From Gemmatimonadota bacterium (lineage in GTDB: Bacteria; Gemmatimonadota; Gemmatimonadetes; Gemmatimonadales; GWC2-71-9), in contig JAOUDR010000206.1 of the NCBI GenBank assembly GCA_029859185.1, forward strand, positions 1 through 5,850: DNA of 5,850 nt, given 5' to 3'. The notes below the pieces were generated by a model. The model had not been told where the DNA came from and searched no databases. It saw only the letters and a list, made by a program, of their open reading frames with translations. Made by a program: the position numbers and the translations under genes. Positions 5,224 to 5,850 of this stretch are shown here, one piece after another. The stretch's first letter is position 1, and each line of letters starts with the position of its first letter.

Positions 5224-5850
5224 ATGAACAACGTTGCCCGTCTATCGACCACCGTGTGGACCGCCTTGACCGCCTTGACCGCCTTGACCGCCCTGACCTT
5301 CCTGACCGCCGCGACCGTCAGCGCTCAGCCGGACGCCGCCCTCGAACGCGCCAAGGCCCTCATGCGCGAGGTCCCGCTGATCGACGGGCACAACGATCTG
5401 CCGTGGGAGATGCGGGCGCGCTGGCTGAGCTTCGATTCCGTGGACATCGCGCAACCGACCGACATGATGACCGACATTCCGCGGCTGCGGGCGGGACTCG
5501 TCGGCGCGCAGTTCTGGTCCACGTACACGCCGCCAGAGTTGGAGCATCGCGGCGCGGGGCGGATGGGCATGGAGGAAGGGGACATCGTCCATCGGATGGT
5601 GGCGCGCTATCCCGACGTCTTCGAGATGGCGGGCACGGCCGACGACATCCTCCGCATCCATCGGGCCGGCAAGATCGGGTCGCTCCTCGGTCTCGAGGGC
5701 GGCTACATGATCGAGAACTCCCTGGGCTTGCTGCGGGCGTTCTACCGGGACGGCGTGCGGTACATGACGCTCACGCATTCCGCGACCACCGACTGGGCCG
5801 ATGCGTCGACGGACGCCCCGCGGCACGGCGGTCTGTCGCCGTTTGGCGAA
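5224..5850 (+). CDS. Secreted M19 membrane-dipeptidase-like zinc peptidase (3' end missing)
   Basis: Metallo-dipeptidase of the renal dipeptidase family (peptidase M19), which cleaves dipeptides with a binuclear zinc site in a TIM barrel. 209 residues are visible before the right edge, about half of the usual length. Seen: IDGHNDLPW at 53-61 giving the zinc ligands His56 and Asp58, the bridging Glu158 in GLEGGYMIEN (156-165), and YMTLTHS at 180-186 followed by the WADAS region; the two later zinc histidines lie outside. Residues 1-34 look like a signal peptide: Arg6, a hydrophobic stretch 11-31, and VSA before Gln35 as a signal peptidase I site. Its core is encoded by a 9-bp tandem repeat (Thr-Ala-Leu units). 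ATG 5224-5226 has AGGA six bases upstream. It is transcribed away from the molybdoenzyme operon and no functional link is visible. Some M19 relatives act on other amide substrates, so the substrate is open. Confidence 0.92.
   Translation, partial: MNNVARLSTTVWTALTALTALTALTFLTAATVSAQPDAALERAKALMREVPLIDGHNDLPWEMRARWLSFDSVDIAQPTDMMTDIPRLRAGLVGAQFWSTYTPPELEHRGAGRMGMEEGDIVHRMVARYPDVFEMAGTADDILRIHRAGKIGSLLGLEGGYMIENSLGLLRAFYRDGVRYMTLTHSATTDWADASTDAPRHGGLSPFGE
5260..5304. repeat. 9-bp tandem repeat in the dipeptidase signal peptide
   Basis: Five units with a 9-bp period: ACCGCCTTG three times, ACCGCCCTG, then the diverged ACCTTCCTG. They encode four Thr-Ala-Leu units and one Thr-Phe-Leu unit (residues 13-27) forming the hydrophobic core of the signal peptide. 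The period keeps the reading frame, so copy changes would only lengthen or shorten the core. Confidence 0.93.

Noticed and set aside
4995..5252. N-terminal extension of the YggX-like protein to about 167 residues
   Set aside because: The upstream stretch has no family similarity, is Arg/Pro/Thr-rich, and would overlap the dipeptidase start and ribosome site. The ATG at 4992-4994 fits the family start.
5242..5826. Minus-strand open frame with Gly-Gly-Gln repeats
   Set aside because: It is antisense to the M19 dipeptidase; the Gly-Gly-Gln repeats are only the complement of the 9-bp array in the signal peptide.

Overview
The window is a GC-rich (visibly well above 60% G+C) piece of bacterial chromosome. 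It holds one minus-strand gene cluster of five genes that fills positions 1 to 4994, and the first part of a plus-strand gene at the right edge. High G+C, a secreted protein with a 'VSA|Q' type signal-peptide end, and the gene families present would fit a soil or sediment phylum such as Gemmatimonadota or Acidobacteriota. This assignment is an inference, and no phylogenetic marker gene is present.

Layout, in transcription order on the minus strand. (1) A small iron-trafficking (YggX-like) protein of 81 residues, 4749-4994. (2) The [2Fe-2S] subunit (4241-4774), (3) the molybdopterin catalytic subunit (1699-4251) and (4) the FAD subunit (679-1698) of a xanthine-oxidase-family enzyme. (5) A PLP-dependent class V aminotransferase/cysteine-desulfurase-like protein (1-660) that runs off the left edge. 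Genes 1/2 and 2/3 overlap, gene 3 stops exactly where gene 4 starts, and gene 5 follows after 18 bases, so a single translationally coupled operon is likely. The FAD subunit carries four cysteines with spacing 16-8-9, which is the spacing I recall for the extra [4Fe-4S] cluster of 4-hydroxybenzoyl-CoA reductase. The large subunit has the matching PKRGHG and DLGSYSSR signatures. The three subunits are therefore called HcrC, HcrA and HcrB homologues; the true substrate is not shown by the window.

On the plus strand, after a 229-base divergent intergenic region with a perfect 8-bp hairpin, comes a secreted M19 membrane-dipeptidase-like zinc peptidase (5224 to beyond the right edge).

How the genes fit together: the operon brackets an enzyme that needs two [2Fe-2S] clusters, probably one [4Fe-4S] cluster, FAD and a (usually sulfurated) molybdenum cofactor with an iron-handling protein on one side and a sulfur-mobilising-type PLP enzyme on the other. 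This suggests an enzyme packaged with its own Fe and S supply. A second theme is short tandem repeats inside coding regions: three arrays with an 8-bp period (frame-breaking if copy number changes), a G8 homopolymer and one 9-bp array in a signal peptide.
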